Shown here: positions 9,916 through 19,233 of the stretch, in pieces
Layout: every line of letters begins with the position of its first letter
How positions within the stretch are numbered: the stretch's first letter is position 1
Source of the DNA: Saccharospirillaceae bacterium
GTDB taxonomy: Bacteria; Pseudomonadota; Gammaproteobacteria; Pseudomonadales; Natronospirillaceae
Length of the DNA: 64,000 bases
Assembly (NCBI GenBank): GCA_007116635.1
Contig: SKIB01000074.1
Coordinates: 24,394 to 88,393, forward strand
Reading direction: 5' to 3'
The notes under the pieces: generated by a model
Seen by the model: only the letters and a program-made list of their open reading frames with translations
What the model was told of the DNA's origin: nothing
Databases searched by the model: none
Made by a program: the position numbers and the translations under genes

Positions 9916-11081
9916 AGCAGCAGATTGTATTGTTAGGTGCCACAGGCTCTGTTGGTCAAAGTACATTGTCCATCTTGCGTGATCATCCTGATCGCTATTC
10001 ACTGTTTATGGCATCGGGCCACAAAAATGTCGAACAAATGCTGGCTCTGGTAACGGAATTTAAACCTCAGCATCTTGTGGTGACAGAGGCTCAGGCCTAC
10101 AAAAGTTTGCAGCAGCGTTGGCCTGCTAGCAGTCAAACCCAGTTACACTTTGGCGAGCAAGCCCTTCTTGATCTGGTGGCCATGGCGGAGGTGGATGCTG
10201 TGGTGGCTGCCATTGTTGGTGCGGCGGGATTGCTGCCGACTTTGGCTGCAGCTAAGGCCGGTAAAAAAATCATTCTTGCGAACAAGGAGTCTCTGGTCAT
10301 CGCTGGTGAGCTTTTGATGGCCGAGGCTAGGCGCAATCATGCCTTATTACTTCCCATAGACTCTGAGCACAATGCTCTGTTTCAGTGTTTGCCGCAAGGT
10401 AAGGTCGATTTGTCTGTTAGTTCTTTGTTGCTGACCGCCTCTGGTGGTCCATTTAGGGAGCATAGCCTAGAACAGTTAGTTCAAGTAACACCAGCCCAAG
10501 CCTGTAAACACCCTAATTGGTCGATGGGGCAAAAAATATCCGTTGATTCGGCAACCCTGATGAATAAGGGGTTGGAATTAATAGAGGCTTGCTGGCTGTT
10601 TGATGTGAATGCAGATCAGGTTGAGGTGGTGGTTCATCCACAGAGCATCATCCATTCTATGGTGCGCTATGTGGATGGTTCGGTTTTGGCTCAACTCGGC
10701 TCGCCGGACATGCGCATTCCAATTGCTCATGCTTTAGCCTGGCCAGAGCGCATTGCTTCAGGTGCTCAACCTTTGGACTTTCATCAGCTGGCTTCCTTAA
10801 CCTTTGAGCCGCCCGATCTTGAGCGCTTTCCTTGTTTGGTGTTGGCCCGTGAAGCTCAGCACCTGGCTGGTTTGGCACCTGTGTATCTAAACGCAGCCAA
10901 TGAAGAGGCAGTAGCAGCCTTTCTAAATGGTCAACTGGCTTTTATGGATATTGCAGGCGTAAATGCTAAGGTGCTGGCACAGGTAGGAGTAGAGCCTTTG
11001 GAGTCTGTTAGTCAGTTGCAACATGAAGATCAGCGCGCTCGCGCCATTGCTCATCAACATATTCAGAGGTTGGCCTTATGA
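9912..11081 (+). CDS. dxr: 1-deoxy-D-xylulose 5-phosphate reductoisomerase
   Basis: Second enzyme of the MEP isoprenoid pathway; converts DXP to MEP with NADPH. The N-terminal Rossmann motif is LLGATGSVGQSTLSIL. Metal and substrate residues sit in ANKESLVIAGEL, PIDSEHNALFQCL, TASGGPFRE and the HPNWSMGQKISVDSATLMNKGLE region. The ATG at 9912 overlaps the cdsA stop (ATGA) and begins right before the Rossmann strand, giving 389 residues, the normal length. The order uppS-cdsA-dxr is the Pseudomonas arrangement; in E. coli dxr precedes uppS. Confidence 0.97.
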   Translation: MKQQIVLLGATGSVGQSTLSILRDHPDRYSLFMASGHKNVEQMLALVTEFKPQHLVVTEAQAYKSLQQRWPASSQTQLHFGEQALLDLVAMAEVDAVVAAIVGAAGLLPTLAAAKAGKKIILANKESLVIAGELLMAEARRNHALLLPIDSEHNALFQCLPQGKVDLSVSSLLLTASGGPFREHSLEQLVQVTPAQACKHPNWSMGQKISVDSATLMNKGLELIEACWLFDVNADQVEVVVHPQSIIHSMVRYVDGSVLAQLGSPDMRIPIAHALAWPERIASGAQPLDFHQLASLTFEPPDLERFPCLVLAREAQHLAGLAPVYLNAANEEAVAAFLNGQLAFMDIAGVNAKVLAQVGVEPLESVSQLQHEDQRARAIAHQHIQRLAL

Positions 11082-12412
11082 GCACCCTTATCGCTTTTTT
11101 GGTTGCCCTGGCCATTCTAATTGCTGTTCATGAGTGGGGGCATTTTTGGGTTGCTAGGCGCTGTGGTGTGAAAGTATTACGATTTTCACTTGGTTTTGGT
11201 CCTGTGCTCTTTAGTCGTCGTGACAAGCAGGGTACGGAGTTCAGTTTGTCAGCCATTCCGTTAGGTGGCTACGTACGCTTTGTTGACCAGCGTGACCCGG
11301 ATTATGACGCTGCCGATGAAGCGGTTTCTTATAACAGGCGCCCAGTTTGGCAAAGAATGGCCATTGTTTCTGCAGGCCCTTTGGCTAACTTTATTTTGGC
11401 CATTTTGCTTTATGCAGTTATTAATCTTCAGGGGGTTTCCACCTTTAGCCCTATTGCAGGTCAGCCGTACCCTGATAGTTTCTTGGCTCAGCAAGGTTTG
11501 CAGCCAGGTGATTTGATTGTGGCTATTGATCATCAGCCAGTTGAAGACTGGCGTGAGCTAAGTTTGAACCTGGCCAATCGGTTGGGTACCAGTGGTGAGC
11601 TGCACATTGCTTGGTTGGATGCACAGGGTCAGAGGCAAGAAGCCGTGAAACCCTTGGATCGCTGGCTCAGTCGTGAAAGAGACCCTGATCCGATGCAAGT
11701 CATTGGCTTGCGTACATGGAATCAAGCACCGCCAGCAGTGCTGGGAGAATTGGTTGAAGGTGGTGCGGCTCAGCAAGCAGGTTTGCAGCAAGGTGATCAA
11801 ATTATCAGCTTTGCTCAGCAGCCTGTAGATGACTGGGGGCACCTGTTAGGCTTGATGTCTAACAATGAGCAAAGCAATGTTGAGCTACAGGTGATGAGGC
11901 AGGGTTTGATTTGGCCTTATCAGCTTGAGCTGCAACCCAGTGATGGGCGCTTACTGATGGGGGCACAGCTTCAGGTTCCTCAGGCCATTTTGGATAGTAG
12001 GCAAATGGCTTCTGTAGGAACTGTTGAGGCCGTTCAGTTAGCTGTTAGTGATACTCTGGAGTTGATTAGCCTATCGCTTCGATTTATTGTAAGAATGGTG
12101 AGCGGTAATTTGTCGGTTCAGAATTTGTCGGGTCCGGTTACCATTGCTCAGCTTGCTGGAGAGTCGGCTAGCTATGGATGGATTTCTTTTTTAAGTTTTC
12201 TTGCCTTTATTAGCATCAGCCTTGGTATTGTTAATTTGTTGCCATTGCCGGTGTTGGATGGAGGTCATCTGGTTTTATTGGCTGCAGAGGGCATAAGGGG
12301 TAGGCCTATGTCGGAGCGCTTTGAGCAGGCTTATGCCTTCTTAGGTACAGTTTTGCTTTTGGCTTTGATGTCCTTTGCCATTATTAATGATTTCTTTCGC
12401 TTATTTAGTTAA
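11078..12412 (+). CDS. rseP: Site-2 intramembrane metalloprotease RseP
   Basis: Cleaves the anti-sigma factor RseA within the membrane during the sigma-E envelope stress response, and removes signal-peptide remnants. The zinc motif HEWGH is at residues 18-22 in the first membrane helix. Two tandem PDZ domains occupy roughly residues 115-300 (QGLQPGDLIVAI and AGLQQGDQIISF mark each). The third zinc ligand is in LLPLPVLDGGHL. The 444 residues match E. coli RseP. It overlaps dxr by 4 nt and lies just before bamA, whose misfolded clients trigger the same response. Confidence 0.96.
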   Translation: MSTLIAFLVALAILIAVHEWGHFWVARRCGVKVLRFSLGFGPVLFSRRDKQGTEFSLSAIPLGGYVRFVDQRDPDYDAADEAVSYNRRPVWQRMAIVSAGPLANFILAILLYAVINLQGVSTFSPIAGQPYPDSFLAQQGLQPGDLIVAIDHQPVEDWRELSLNLANRLGTSGELHIAWLDAQGQRQEAVKPLDRWLSRERDPDPMQVIGLRTWNQAPPAVLGELVEGGAAQQAGLQQGDQIISFAQQPVDDWGHLLGLMSNNEQSNVELQVMRQGLIWPYQLELQPSDGRLLMGAQLQVPQAILDSRQMASVGTVEAVQLAVSDTLELISLSLRFIVRMVSGNLSVQNLSGPVTIAQLAGESASYGWISFLSFLAFISISLGIVNLLPLPVLDGGHLVLLAAEGIRGRPMSERFEQAYAFLGTVLLLALMSFAIINDFFRLFS

Positions 12413-12421
12413 AGGGTTTGC

Positions 12422-14734
12422 ATGAATATTCGCGTCATTATCAGTGTTATCACATTGTTTTGCTCCAGTGTCTGGGCCTGGCAGCCACAAAGTATCGAAT
12501 TTGAAGGCTTGGCGCGTGTTTCATCAGCATCGGCATTACAAAGCAGTGGTTTGTTGCCTGCGCAAGAGCTTGATTCTCAAAGCATCGCGCAGTCCATTCG
12601 GTCACTCTATGCTACTGGCTTGTTCGATGATATTGAAGCACTTAGAGTTGAAGATCGCTTGGTGTTTCGGGTGATTGAGCGCCCTGCCATTGGCACCATA
12701 GAGATCGAAGGGACTAGGGCAATTAGTAAAGACCTTTTGGCAGGAGCATTACGTGAGCAGGGGATCCGTGAAGGTGAAATCCTTGATCGTTCTAAATTAG
12801 AGTTGATTCGCAATGAATTGGTGCGTCAGTACAGTGCTATTGGCTTGTATGCGGCTCAGGTTAGCCTGAAGTTGGACGCAAGACCCAATAACCGAGTTGA
12901 TTTATTGATTGAGGTCGAAGAAGGAGTGTCCGCCTTTATTGCAGGTGTGCAGTTCACAGGCAATCAAGCCTTTGATGATGAGCAGTTGCTGCAACGATCG
13001 CTTAACATGCGCGCCAGAGATCAGGCTAATCTTTGGGATCGCTTTACTAAGCGAGATAGATTTAGTCAACAGGGCTTGAATGCGGATAAACAGGTACTTG
13101 AGGCATGGTATTTAGATCGTGGCTTTTTAGACTTTGAGCTGAGCTCTACTCAGGTTTCTTTGTCTCCTGATCGCCAGGGCCTGTATATATTCTTCAATGT
13201 TAGTGAGGGTCTGCCTTACCAAATTCGTGAACAGAGAGTTCAGGGCGATACCGCGGACTTTCAGCAGGAATTAGAAGCCATGCTGAAATTACAAGCTGGG
13301 GATACCTTTTCTCGTTCTGAAGTGCTGGCTACTCAGCAGGCCATGCTTAACTTCTTAACGGATCGTGGTTACTTTTTTGCCGAGGTGCAAATTGCGCCAG
13401 AGGTCATGGCCGACGATTTACTGCTTGATATTAACTATCAGGTCCAGTTAGGCCCTAAAGTTTATGTGCGACAGGTTGAATTCCGCGGTAATAGTGGCAC
13501 CAATGATGAAACTCTTAGACGTGAGGTGTTGCAACGTGAGCGCTCACTGTCCCGTGCGCGTGATATCCGTAACAGTCGAACCCGACTAATGCGCCTTGGT
13601 TTTTTTGAAGAAGTAACAGTACAGACCCCTCGGGTTGCGGGTACAACAGACCAAATTGATGTGGTTTATCGTGTTAGAGAAAAACAGACCGGTAATGTTC
13701 AGGGGAGCCTTGGGTATTCGGATGTTGCTGGCATCTTTGCTTCTGCTGAAATTACACAGGCCAATGTGATGGGCACGGGTCATTCTTTGGGTGCAAAATT
13801 ACAGATTAACCAAACCGAGACCGAAGCAAGCCTGAGTTACGATATCCCCTATGTCACAGAGTCTGGTATTGGTATGGGTGCGGATTTGTTTGGTCGACGC
13901 ACCAATTTTGATAATTTAAATTTTATCAACTATCGTACCGATAACCTTGGAGCCCGAGTGCGCCTAGGTTATCCAACTTCGCTAAATTCCAGACTAACAT
14001 GGCAGTTAGGCTTTGAGCGTACCTTCCTCTATACCCAGAGTCCGATTGCTGAGATTGAGTTATTTGAGAGCCTTGTGGGCAATGAGTTTGATAACTTGTC
14101 GTTGTCGGCAAACTGGGTCCGTTCCACTCTAAACTCAGGCTTTAGTCCAACGGATGGTAATCGTCAGCAGTTTAGTTTGGAAGCAGGTCTGCCCCTGGGG
14201 GATTTAACCTATTATCGTGCCCGCTATCGTTATGATCAGTATTGGCCATTCTTTGATGACTATGCTGTTCGTTGGCATTCAGATCTAGCCTTTGCTGATG
14301 CCTATGGTGATCTGGATGTGCTGCCATTTACCCTGAATTATCGTGCAGGTGGCCCAGGTTCAGTACGCGGATTTGATGCTGGCAGTCTGGGCCCAAAGAA
14401 CTCCATTGGCAGGCCTTTTGGCGGCAACCTACTGACGCGAACGGGCTTGGAATTCATCTTCCCTGTACCCTTTGTTGACAATAAATCACCCTGGCGTACG
14501 GCAGCCTTTGTTGATCTCGGCAACGTTTACACCACCTCTTGTCACCCTCAGGCTAAGGACGATGGTTTTTGTCAGACGGGTTGGGAATTTGATGAGTTGC
14601 GCTTGAGTGCGGGTGTTGATATCACTTGGAGTACGCCCATTGCACCCTTGAATTTTGTTTTTGCTGTTCCGCTGAATGCCCGTGAGGATGATCGTACTCG
14701 CGGCTTTAACTTTAGTATACGATCTGGTTTTTAG
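12422..14734 (+). CDS. bamA: Outer-membrane protein assembly factor BamA
   Basis: Central component of the BAM complex that inserts beta-barrel proteins into the outer membrane. A Sec signal peptide (about residues 1-19, ending VWA) is followed by five POTRA domains to about residue 420 (for example SLYATGLFDDIEALRVEDR in POTRA1) and a 16-strand barrel. The barrel carries the conserved GGPGSVRGFD loop-6 motif (VRGF). The chain ends in a terminal beta strand with Phe last (FSIRSGF). The 770 residues are typical. It sits between rseP and skp as in other Gammaproteobacteria. Confidence 0.97.
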   Translation: MNIRVIISVITLFCSSVWAWQPQSIEFEGLARVSSASALQSSGLLPAQELDSQSIAQSIRSLYATGLFDDIEALRVEDRLVFRVIERPAIGTIEIEGTRAISKDLLAGALREQGIREGEILDRSKLELIRNELVRQYSAIGLYAAQVSLKLDARPNNRVDLLIEVEEGVSAFIAGVQFTGNQAFDDEQLLQRSLNMRARDQANLWDRFTKRDRFSQQGLNADKQVLEAWYLDRGFLDFELSSTQVSLSPDRQGLYIFFNVSEGLPYQIREQRVQGDTADFQQELEAMLKLQAGDTFSRSEVLATQQAMLNFLTDRGYFFAEVQIAPEVMADDLLLDINYQVQLGPKVYVRQVEFRGNSGTNDETLRREVLQRERSLSRARDIRNSRTRLMRLGFFEEVTVQTPRVAGTTDQIDVVYRVREKQTGNVQGSLGYSDVAGIFASAEITQANVMGTGHSLGAKLQINQTETEASLSYDIPYVTESGIGMGADLFGRRTNFDNLNFINYRTDNLGARVRLGYPTSLNSRLTWQLGFERTFLYTQSPIAEIELFESLVGNEFDNLSLSANWVRSTLNSGFSPTDGNRQQFSLEAGLPLGDLTYYRARYRYDQYWPFFDDYAVRWHSDLAFADAYGDLDVLPFTLNYRAGGPGSVRGFDAGSLGPKNSIGRPFGGNLLTRTGLEFIFPVPFVDNKSPWRTAAFVDLGNVYTTSCHPQAKDDGFCQTGWEFDELRLSAGVDITWSTPIAPLNFVFAVPLNAREDDRTRGFNFSIRSGF

Positions 14735-14743
14735 GAGTCAGTT

Positions 14744-15238
14744 ATGAAGAAAATTATTGCTTTCTTGTTCTGTTTGCCAGCTGTGATTTGGGCAAATAAT
14801 ATTGCTATCTTGGATCAAAATTCGGCTTTGTTCTCTACCAATGCAGCCGAAGCTGAGAACGCTCGCTTACAAGCCGATTTTGGTGAAATGGATGCCGAGC
14901 GCCAAGCCCTTATGCAAGAGTTGAATCGGCTTGCTCGTCAGCACCAGAATGATGCCGCTATCATGAGTCAGGCAGAAAAACAGGAGCTAGAACAAAAAAT
15001 TGAAACCAGCCGTCAGCGCTATGCTGATCTGAATATGAGGTTGCAGCAAGGGCAGCAAGAGCGTGAGCAGGCCTTCATCAATAAGTACAGCCGTACATTG
15101 GTCACGGCTATTGAAACCATTGTTGAGCAGGGTGACTTTGACCTAGTATTGGACGCCAGTGCGGTAATCTTTGTAAAAGATGGCTATGACATTACCCAGC
15201 AAGTAATTGATGAATTCAACCGCCTAACAGCCGATTAG
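14744..15238 (+). CDS. skp: Periplasmic chaperone Skp (OmpH)
   Basis: Trimeric holdase that carries unfolded outer-membrane proteins across the periplasm to BamA. A signal peptide is evident (MKKIIAFLFCLPAVIWA). It is followed by a short beta strand (NIAILDQNSALFST) and a long charged, Gln/Glu-rich coiled-coil between about residues 40 and 110 that forms the tentacles. The C-terminal strand-forming part is FDLVLDASAVIFVKDGYDIT. The 164 residues are normal. TAGGAG precedes the ATG; the gap to bamA is 9 nt. Confidence 0.93.
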   Translation: MKKIIAFLFCLPAVIWANNIAILDQNSALFSTNAAEAENARLQADFGEMDAERQALMQELNRLARQHQNDAAIMSQAEKQELEQKIETSRQRYADLNMRLQQGQQEREQAFINKYSRTLVTAIETIVEQGDFDLVLDASAVIFVKDGYDITQQVIDEFNRLTAD

Positions 15239-15252
15239 GCAAAGGAGAGTAC

Positions 15253-16272
15253 ATGGCCTATAGGCTATCTGAGTTGGTCAGGCATCTTGGCTTGGAGCTT
15301 GACCTGGCCTCAGACCCTAGCATCACAGGGATCAATAACCCTCAACTGGCTAAAGCAGATGAGATCACCTTTGTTGTCAAGGCAAGGTATTTAGCTCAGT
15401 TATCTGACAGTGCAGCTGCTGCGGTGTTATTGCCCTGCAGTCTTGCTGGCCGAGCACCTGCTCAGATGCAGGAGTTATTAGTTGAGGATGCCTACCTGGC
15501 CTATGCCTTGTTATCGCAAAAGTTTGCTCTGCCTAAGCCTGCTGCTGGCATAGCATCTACGGCGCAAATTGCTGCCAGTGCCCAGATCGATCCCAGTGCC
15601 AGCATTGGCCATTATGTGGTGATTGGTGAGCAGGCCTGCATTGGTCCTGATGTGGTGATAGGCGCCCATTCGGTATTGTCAGAGCGAGTGGTGATCGGTG
15701 CCAATACCGAGCTTAAGCCTCATGTAGTCTGCTATCCTGGCGTTGTCATTGGTCAGCGCGCTTTGATTCATTCCGGAGTGGTGTTGGGCAGTGACGGCTT
15801 TGGTTATGCCAAGGATGATCAGCGCTGGGTTAAAATTGCTCAAAATGGCGGCTTGATCATTGCAGACGATGTTGAGATAGGTGCTAATTCGGCTCTGGAT
15901 CGTGGGGCCATTGAAGACACCCAAGTTGGCCAGGGTTCGAAATTGGATAACCTGGTGCACTTGGCGCATAATGTGCGTTTGGGTCAGCATGTGGCCCTTG
16001 CCGCCCAAGTGGGTATTGCTGGTAGCACCCAGATAGGAGATGGGGTTACCGTTGGTGGTCAGGCGGGCTTTGCTGGGCATCTACAGATTGCTGCTAATTC
16101 ACACTTTACTGGTCAAGCCATGGTCACAAAGGGTGTTTCTGAGGCAGGAGTGTATTCCAGTGGTCAGCCAGCTAAGCCCAACAAAGAGTGGCGTAAAACC
16201 ATTGCCCAGCTTAATAGGCTGGAAAAGCTTGAACAACGAATTAAAGAATTAGAAGCCAAATTAGAGAGCTAG
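15253..16272 (+). CDS. lpxD: UDP-3-O-(3-hydroxyacyl)glucosamine N-acyltransferase
   Basis: Third step of lipid A synthesis: adds the second 3-hydroxyacyl chain, from acyl-ACP, to the amine of UDP-3-O-acyl-GlcN. An N-terminal uridine-binding domain (MAYRLSELVRHLG onward) precedes a left-handed beta-helix of hexapeptide repeats (VVIGEQACIGPDVVIGAHSV and many more). The catalytic His lies in NLVHLAHNVRLGQ. The C-terminal helix is AQLNRLEKLEQRIKELEAKL. The 339 residues are usual. Strong ribosome site AAGGAGA. It is separated from fabZ by one base. Confidence 0.97.
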   Translation: MAYRLSELVRHLGLELDLASDPSITGINNPQLAKADEITFVVKARYLAQLSDSAAAAVLLPCSLAGRAPAQMQELLVEDAYLAYALLSQKFALPKPAAGIASTAQIAASAQIDPSASIGHYVVIGEQACIGPDVVIGAHSVLSERVVIGANTELKPHVVCYPGVVIGQRALIHSGVVLGSDGFGYAKDDQRWVKIAQNGGLIIADDVEIGANSALDRGAIEDTQVGQGSKLDNLVHLAHNVRLGQHVALAAQVGIAGSTQIGDGVTVGGQAGFAGHLQIAANSHFTGQAMVTKGVSEAGVYSSGQPAKPNKEWRKTIAQLNRLEKLEQRIKELEAKLES

Positions 16273-16273
16273 T

Positions 16274-16738
16274 ATGTCAGCCATTAACTTGCCTATGGGC
16301 CCAAAAGAAATTCAAGAACTGTTACCGCACCGCTTTCCAATGTTGCTGCTTGACCGAGTCACTGAGATTGATGTTGAGGCTAAAACCATTAAGGGTTTTA
16401 AGAACCTAACCATTAATGAAAGTTTTTTCCAAGGTCATTTTCCAGGCCAGCCCATTATGCCTGGTGTTTTGATTCTGGAAGCCATGGCGCAGTTAACAGG
16501 TGTGCTTGGCTTCAGTGTGTCTGGTAATAGCCATAAAGAGGGCTATTTGTACCTCTTTGCCGGTATCGACAATGTGCGTTTTAAACAATCAGCCTATCCA
16601 GGCGATTGTTTGCAGATGGAGGCTCAGGTGCAGTCCAGTAAGCGTGGCATTCACAAGGTGGCAGCCCAGGCCTATGTTGATGGCCGTTTGATCTGCAGTG
16701 CTGACATTATCTGTGCCGAACGCAAGGTGAGTGAGTGA
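16274..16738 (+). CDS. fabZ: 3-hydroxyacyl-[ACP] dehydratase FabZ
   Basis: Hot-dog fold dehydratase of fatty-acid elongation, removing water from 3-hydroxyacyl-ACP. It competes with LpxA and LpxD for the same substrate, which explains its place between their genes. Motifs LLPHRFPMLLLDRV and the active-site segment FFQGHFPGQPIMPGVLILEA (catalytic His and Glu) are intact. The 154 residues are normal. Its stop overlaps the lpxA GTG start by 3 nt (GTGA). Confidence 0.97.
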   Translation: MSAINLPMGPKEIQELLPHRFPMLLLDRVTEIDVEAKTIKGFKNLTINESFFQGHFPGQPIMPGVLILEAMAQLTGVLGFSVSGNSHKEGYLYLFAGIDNVRFKQSAYPGDCLQMEAQVQSSKRGIHKVAAQAYVDGRLICSADIICAERKVSE

Positions 16739-17502
16739 TTCATCCAACTGCACTGATTGATCCCAGCGCCCAGATTGCTGCTGGGGTGAGTATTGGTCCG
16801 TACAGCATCATAGGTGCTGATGTGGTAATTGGTGAGGATACCTGGGTGGGGCCGCATGTGGTCATTCAGGGTCCTTGTCGCATCGGTGCGCGTAACAAGA
16901 TTTATCAATTCGCTAGCATTGGTGAAGCCTGTCAAGACAAAAAGTACGGTGGTGAACCCACCGAACTGCAGATCGGCGATGATAACGTCATTCGCGAATG
17001 TGTCACCATGCAGCGTGGCACAGTGCAGGACGCCTGTTTAACCAAGGTGGGTAATCGCGGTCTATTCATGGCGTATTGCCATGTGGCTCATGATTGCCAA
17101 TTAGGGGATGACATCATTCTGGCCAACAGCACACAGCTTGCAGGCCATGTCAGCATTGGCGATCATGCCATTTTAGGCGGTGGCACCCTGGTGCATCAGT
17201 TTTGCCGCATCGGTGCTCATGCCATGACAGGCGCAGGAACCGTGCTGCTCAAAGATTTACCAGCCTATGTGCTCTGTCAGGGCAACCCGCCAAGGGTGGC
17301 GAAGATCAATACCGAAGGTATGAAGCGCCGTGGTTTTACCTCTGAGCAGCTCGTGCAGTTACGCAAGGCCTTTAAGGTGGTCTATCGCAACGGCTTAACC
17401 CTGAGTCAGGCCATTGCAGAACTCAGTAGCTGGGCGCCAAACTTTGCACTGCAGCTGTTCATTGATAGTCTTCGCAACAGCAGCAGAGGCATTGTGCGCT
17501 GA
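16735..17502 (+). CDS. lpxA: UDP-N-acetylglucosamine O-acyltransferase, GTG start
   Basis: First step of lipid A synthesis: transfers a 3-hydroxyacyl chain to the 3-OH of UDP-GlcNAc. The left-handed beta-helix begins at once (IHPTALIDPSAQIAAGVSIG). The catalytic His lies in MAYCHVAHDCQLGD. GNPPRVAKINTEGMKRRGF is the conserved start of the C-terminal helical domain. The 255 residues fit the family. The GTG at 16735 overlaps the fabZ stop and no ATG occurs before the first repeat, so GTG is the start. Confidence 0.97.
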   Translation: MIHPTALIDPSAQIAAGVSIGPYSIIGADVVIGEDTWVGPHVVIQGPCRIGARNKIYQFASIGEACQDKKYGGEPTELQIGDDNVIRECVTMQRGTVQDACLTKVGNRGLFMAYCHVAHDCQLGDDIILANSTQLAGHVSIGDHAILGGGTLVHQFCRIGAHAMTGAGTVLLKDLPAYVLCQGNPPRVAKINTEGMKRRGFTSEQLVQLRKAFKVVYRNGLTLSQAIAELSSWAPNFALQLFIDSLRNSSRGIVR

Positions 17503-18644
17503 TGTTTACCCTGGCGATGGTGGCCGGTGAGCCCTCGGGTGACCTGCTAGGGGCGAGCCTGATTAAGGCTTTGCGCCTGCAACTGCCTGAACTAAGAATC
17601 ATCGGTATTGGTGGCCCCTTAATGCAAGAGCAGGGCCTGGAACCCTTGGCCGACATGGAACAATTGTCGATCATGGGTTTGGTTGAAGTCTTGTCTGCAC
17701 TGCCTAAGCTATTGGCACTGCGGCGCCGAGTTCGGCAGCAGATTCTCGACGCCAAAGCCAGTGTGTTTGTTGGCATCGATGCGCCGGATTTTAATTTAGG
17801 CTTGGCCAGATCCCTCAAACCTAGCCTGCACTGCATTCATTACGTTAGCCCCACGGTTTGGGCCTGGCGACCCAAGCGAGTGTTTAAGATTGAGCGCTCG
17901 GTGCATCAAATTCTGTGCTTATTCCCCTTTGAGCCCCATTATTATCAGGATTTACAGCTTGAGGCGCATTACATTGGCCACCCCTTGGCCGATGAAATCG
18001 CCATCGAACCCAGACAACGCCAAGCAAGACAAGAGCTTGAGCTGGCCATGGATGGCAAATACCTGGCCATTTTACCTGGCAGTCGTTCGGGTGAAGCTCA
18101 GCGCCTGATGCCGGTGCTGATTCCTCTGATGCAGGCCTGGCATCAGCAGCACCCGGAGTGGCAGTTTTTGCTGCCTGCCGCCAATGGTCGTCGCTATGAG
18201 CAACTCTATGCTGCGCTGCAGGGTTTGAATTTGCCAGTCAAGCTTTACCATCGTCAAGCGCGCCTGGTGATGCAGGCGGCAAACCTCGGCGTCATTGCCA
18301 GTGGTACAGCAAGTCTAGAAGCCATGCTTTGCCATTTGCCCATGGTCATTGTTTACCGGGTTCACCCCCTTAGTTGGTGGTTGGGCTCAAGATTGCTTAA
18401 GATTGCCAATGTCGGGTTGCCCAATATTCTTGCCGGCAGCACCCTGGTGCCGGAACGCTTGCAGGCGGATTGTCAAATGGACATCATCTTGCAGGATCTG
18501 AACCAGTGGCTGGACGATCCAGAGCGCTTATTGCATGTACGAGAGCAATACGCCTTTATCCATAGACGCTTATCACGTCAAGCCGCGCAGCGCGCCGCCG
18601 AGGTGGTCATTAATGCCTTACATCATTCGTCGTCTGCAAGATGA
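17502..18644 (+). CDS. lpxB: Lipid A disaccharide synthase
   Basis: GT19 glycosyltransferase that condenses UDP-2,3-diacyl-GlcN with lipid X to give the lipid A disaccharide. The N-terminal [16 protein letters not shown] is the family hallmark. Also present are [27 protein letters not shown] and the nucleotide-binding C-terminal half ([36 protein letters not shown]). The 380 residues are typical. It overlaps lpxA by one base (TGATG) and runs 32 nt into rnhB. Confidence 0.97.
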   Translation: MFTLAMVAGEPSGDLLGASLIKALRLQLPELRIIGIGGPLMQEQGLEPLADMEQLSIMGLVEVLSALPKLLALRRRVRQQILDAKASVFVGIDAPDFNLGLARSLKPSLHCIHYVSPTVWAWRPKRVFKIERSVHQILCLFPFEPHYYQDLQLEAHYIGHPLADEIAIEPRQRQARQELELAMDGKYLAILPGSRSGEAQRLMPVLIPLMQAWHQQHPEWQFLLPAANGRRYEQLYAALQGLNLPVKLYHRQARLVMQAANLGVIASGTASLEAMLCHLPMVIVYRVHPLSWWLGSRLLKIANVGLPNILAGSTLVPERLQADCQMDIILQDLNQWLDDPERLLHVREQYAFIHRRLSRQAAQRAAEVVINALHHSSSAR

Positions 18645-19233
18645 CTATCCACAGTATCAGCTGGTTGCCGGTGTTGATGAAGTAGGGCGCGGCCCTATTT
18701 TTGGCCCGGTGGTGGCAGCGGCCGTTATTTTGCCCTGGGATCATGGCATAGGCGGCCTGCGCGACTCCAAAAAACTGTCGGCCAGTAAAAGAGTTGCGCT
18801 AGCAGTGGCCATTAAAACTAAGGCGCTCGCTTACCGAGTCGAGGTCATGAGCCCTGCTCAGGTGGACGAACTGAACATTTTACAGGCCAGTTTGACCGCA
18901 ATGCGTCTGGCCGTTTTGGCCCTGGCGCCCCAGCCAGAGCTGGCTCTGATTGACGGCAATAAGGTGCCACAAGGCCTGCCTTGCCCTGCCAAGGCCGTGG
19001 TCGGTGGTGACGACTGTCTGGACGGCATTGCCGCTGCCAGTATTCTGGCCAAGGTGCATCGTGATGCCTTGATTGACGAGCTAGCATTGCAATACCCAGG
19101 CTATGGCTTGGCACAACATAAGGGTTATCCGACCAAGCAGCACCTAGAAGCCCTAACACGATTGGGGGCCACCCCTGAACATCGGCGTAGCTTTGCTCCG
19201 GTGCGTAAACTATTGGAGTCTGTGGATGAGTGA
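18613..19233 (+). CDS. rnhB: Ribonuclease HII
   Basis: Removes single ribonucleotides and RNA from RNA-DNA hybrids. The catalytic motif [20 protein letters not shown] holds Asp and Glu. Later acidic residues are in LIDGNK and [19 protein letters not shown], and [13 protein letters not shown] marks the C-terminal part. I chose the ATG at 18613 (206 residues) because it lies about 15 residues before the catalytic motif. It overlaps the end of lpxB by 32 nt, as seen in related operons. The gene ends 8 nt inside dnaE. Confidence 0.95.
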   Translation: MPYIIRRLQDDYPQYQLVAGVDEVGRGPIFGPVVAAAVILPWDHGIGGLRDSKKLSASKRVALAVAIKTKALAYRVEVMSPAQVDELNILQASLTAMRLAVLALAPQPELALIDGNKVPQGLPCPAKAVVGGDDCLDGIAAASILAKVHRDALIDELALQYPGYGLAQHKGYPTKQHLEALTRLGATPEHRRSFAPVRKLLESVDE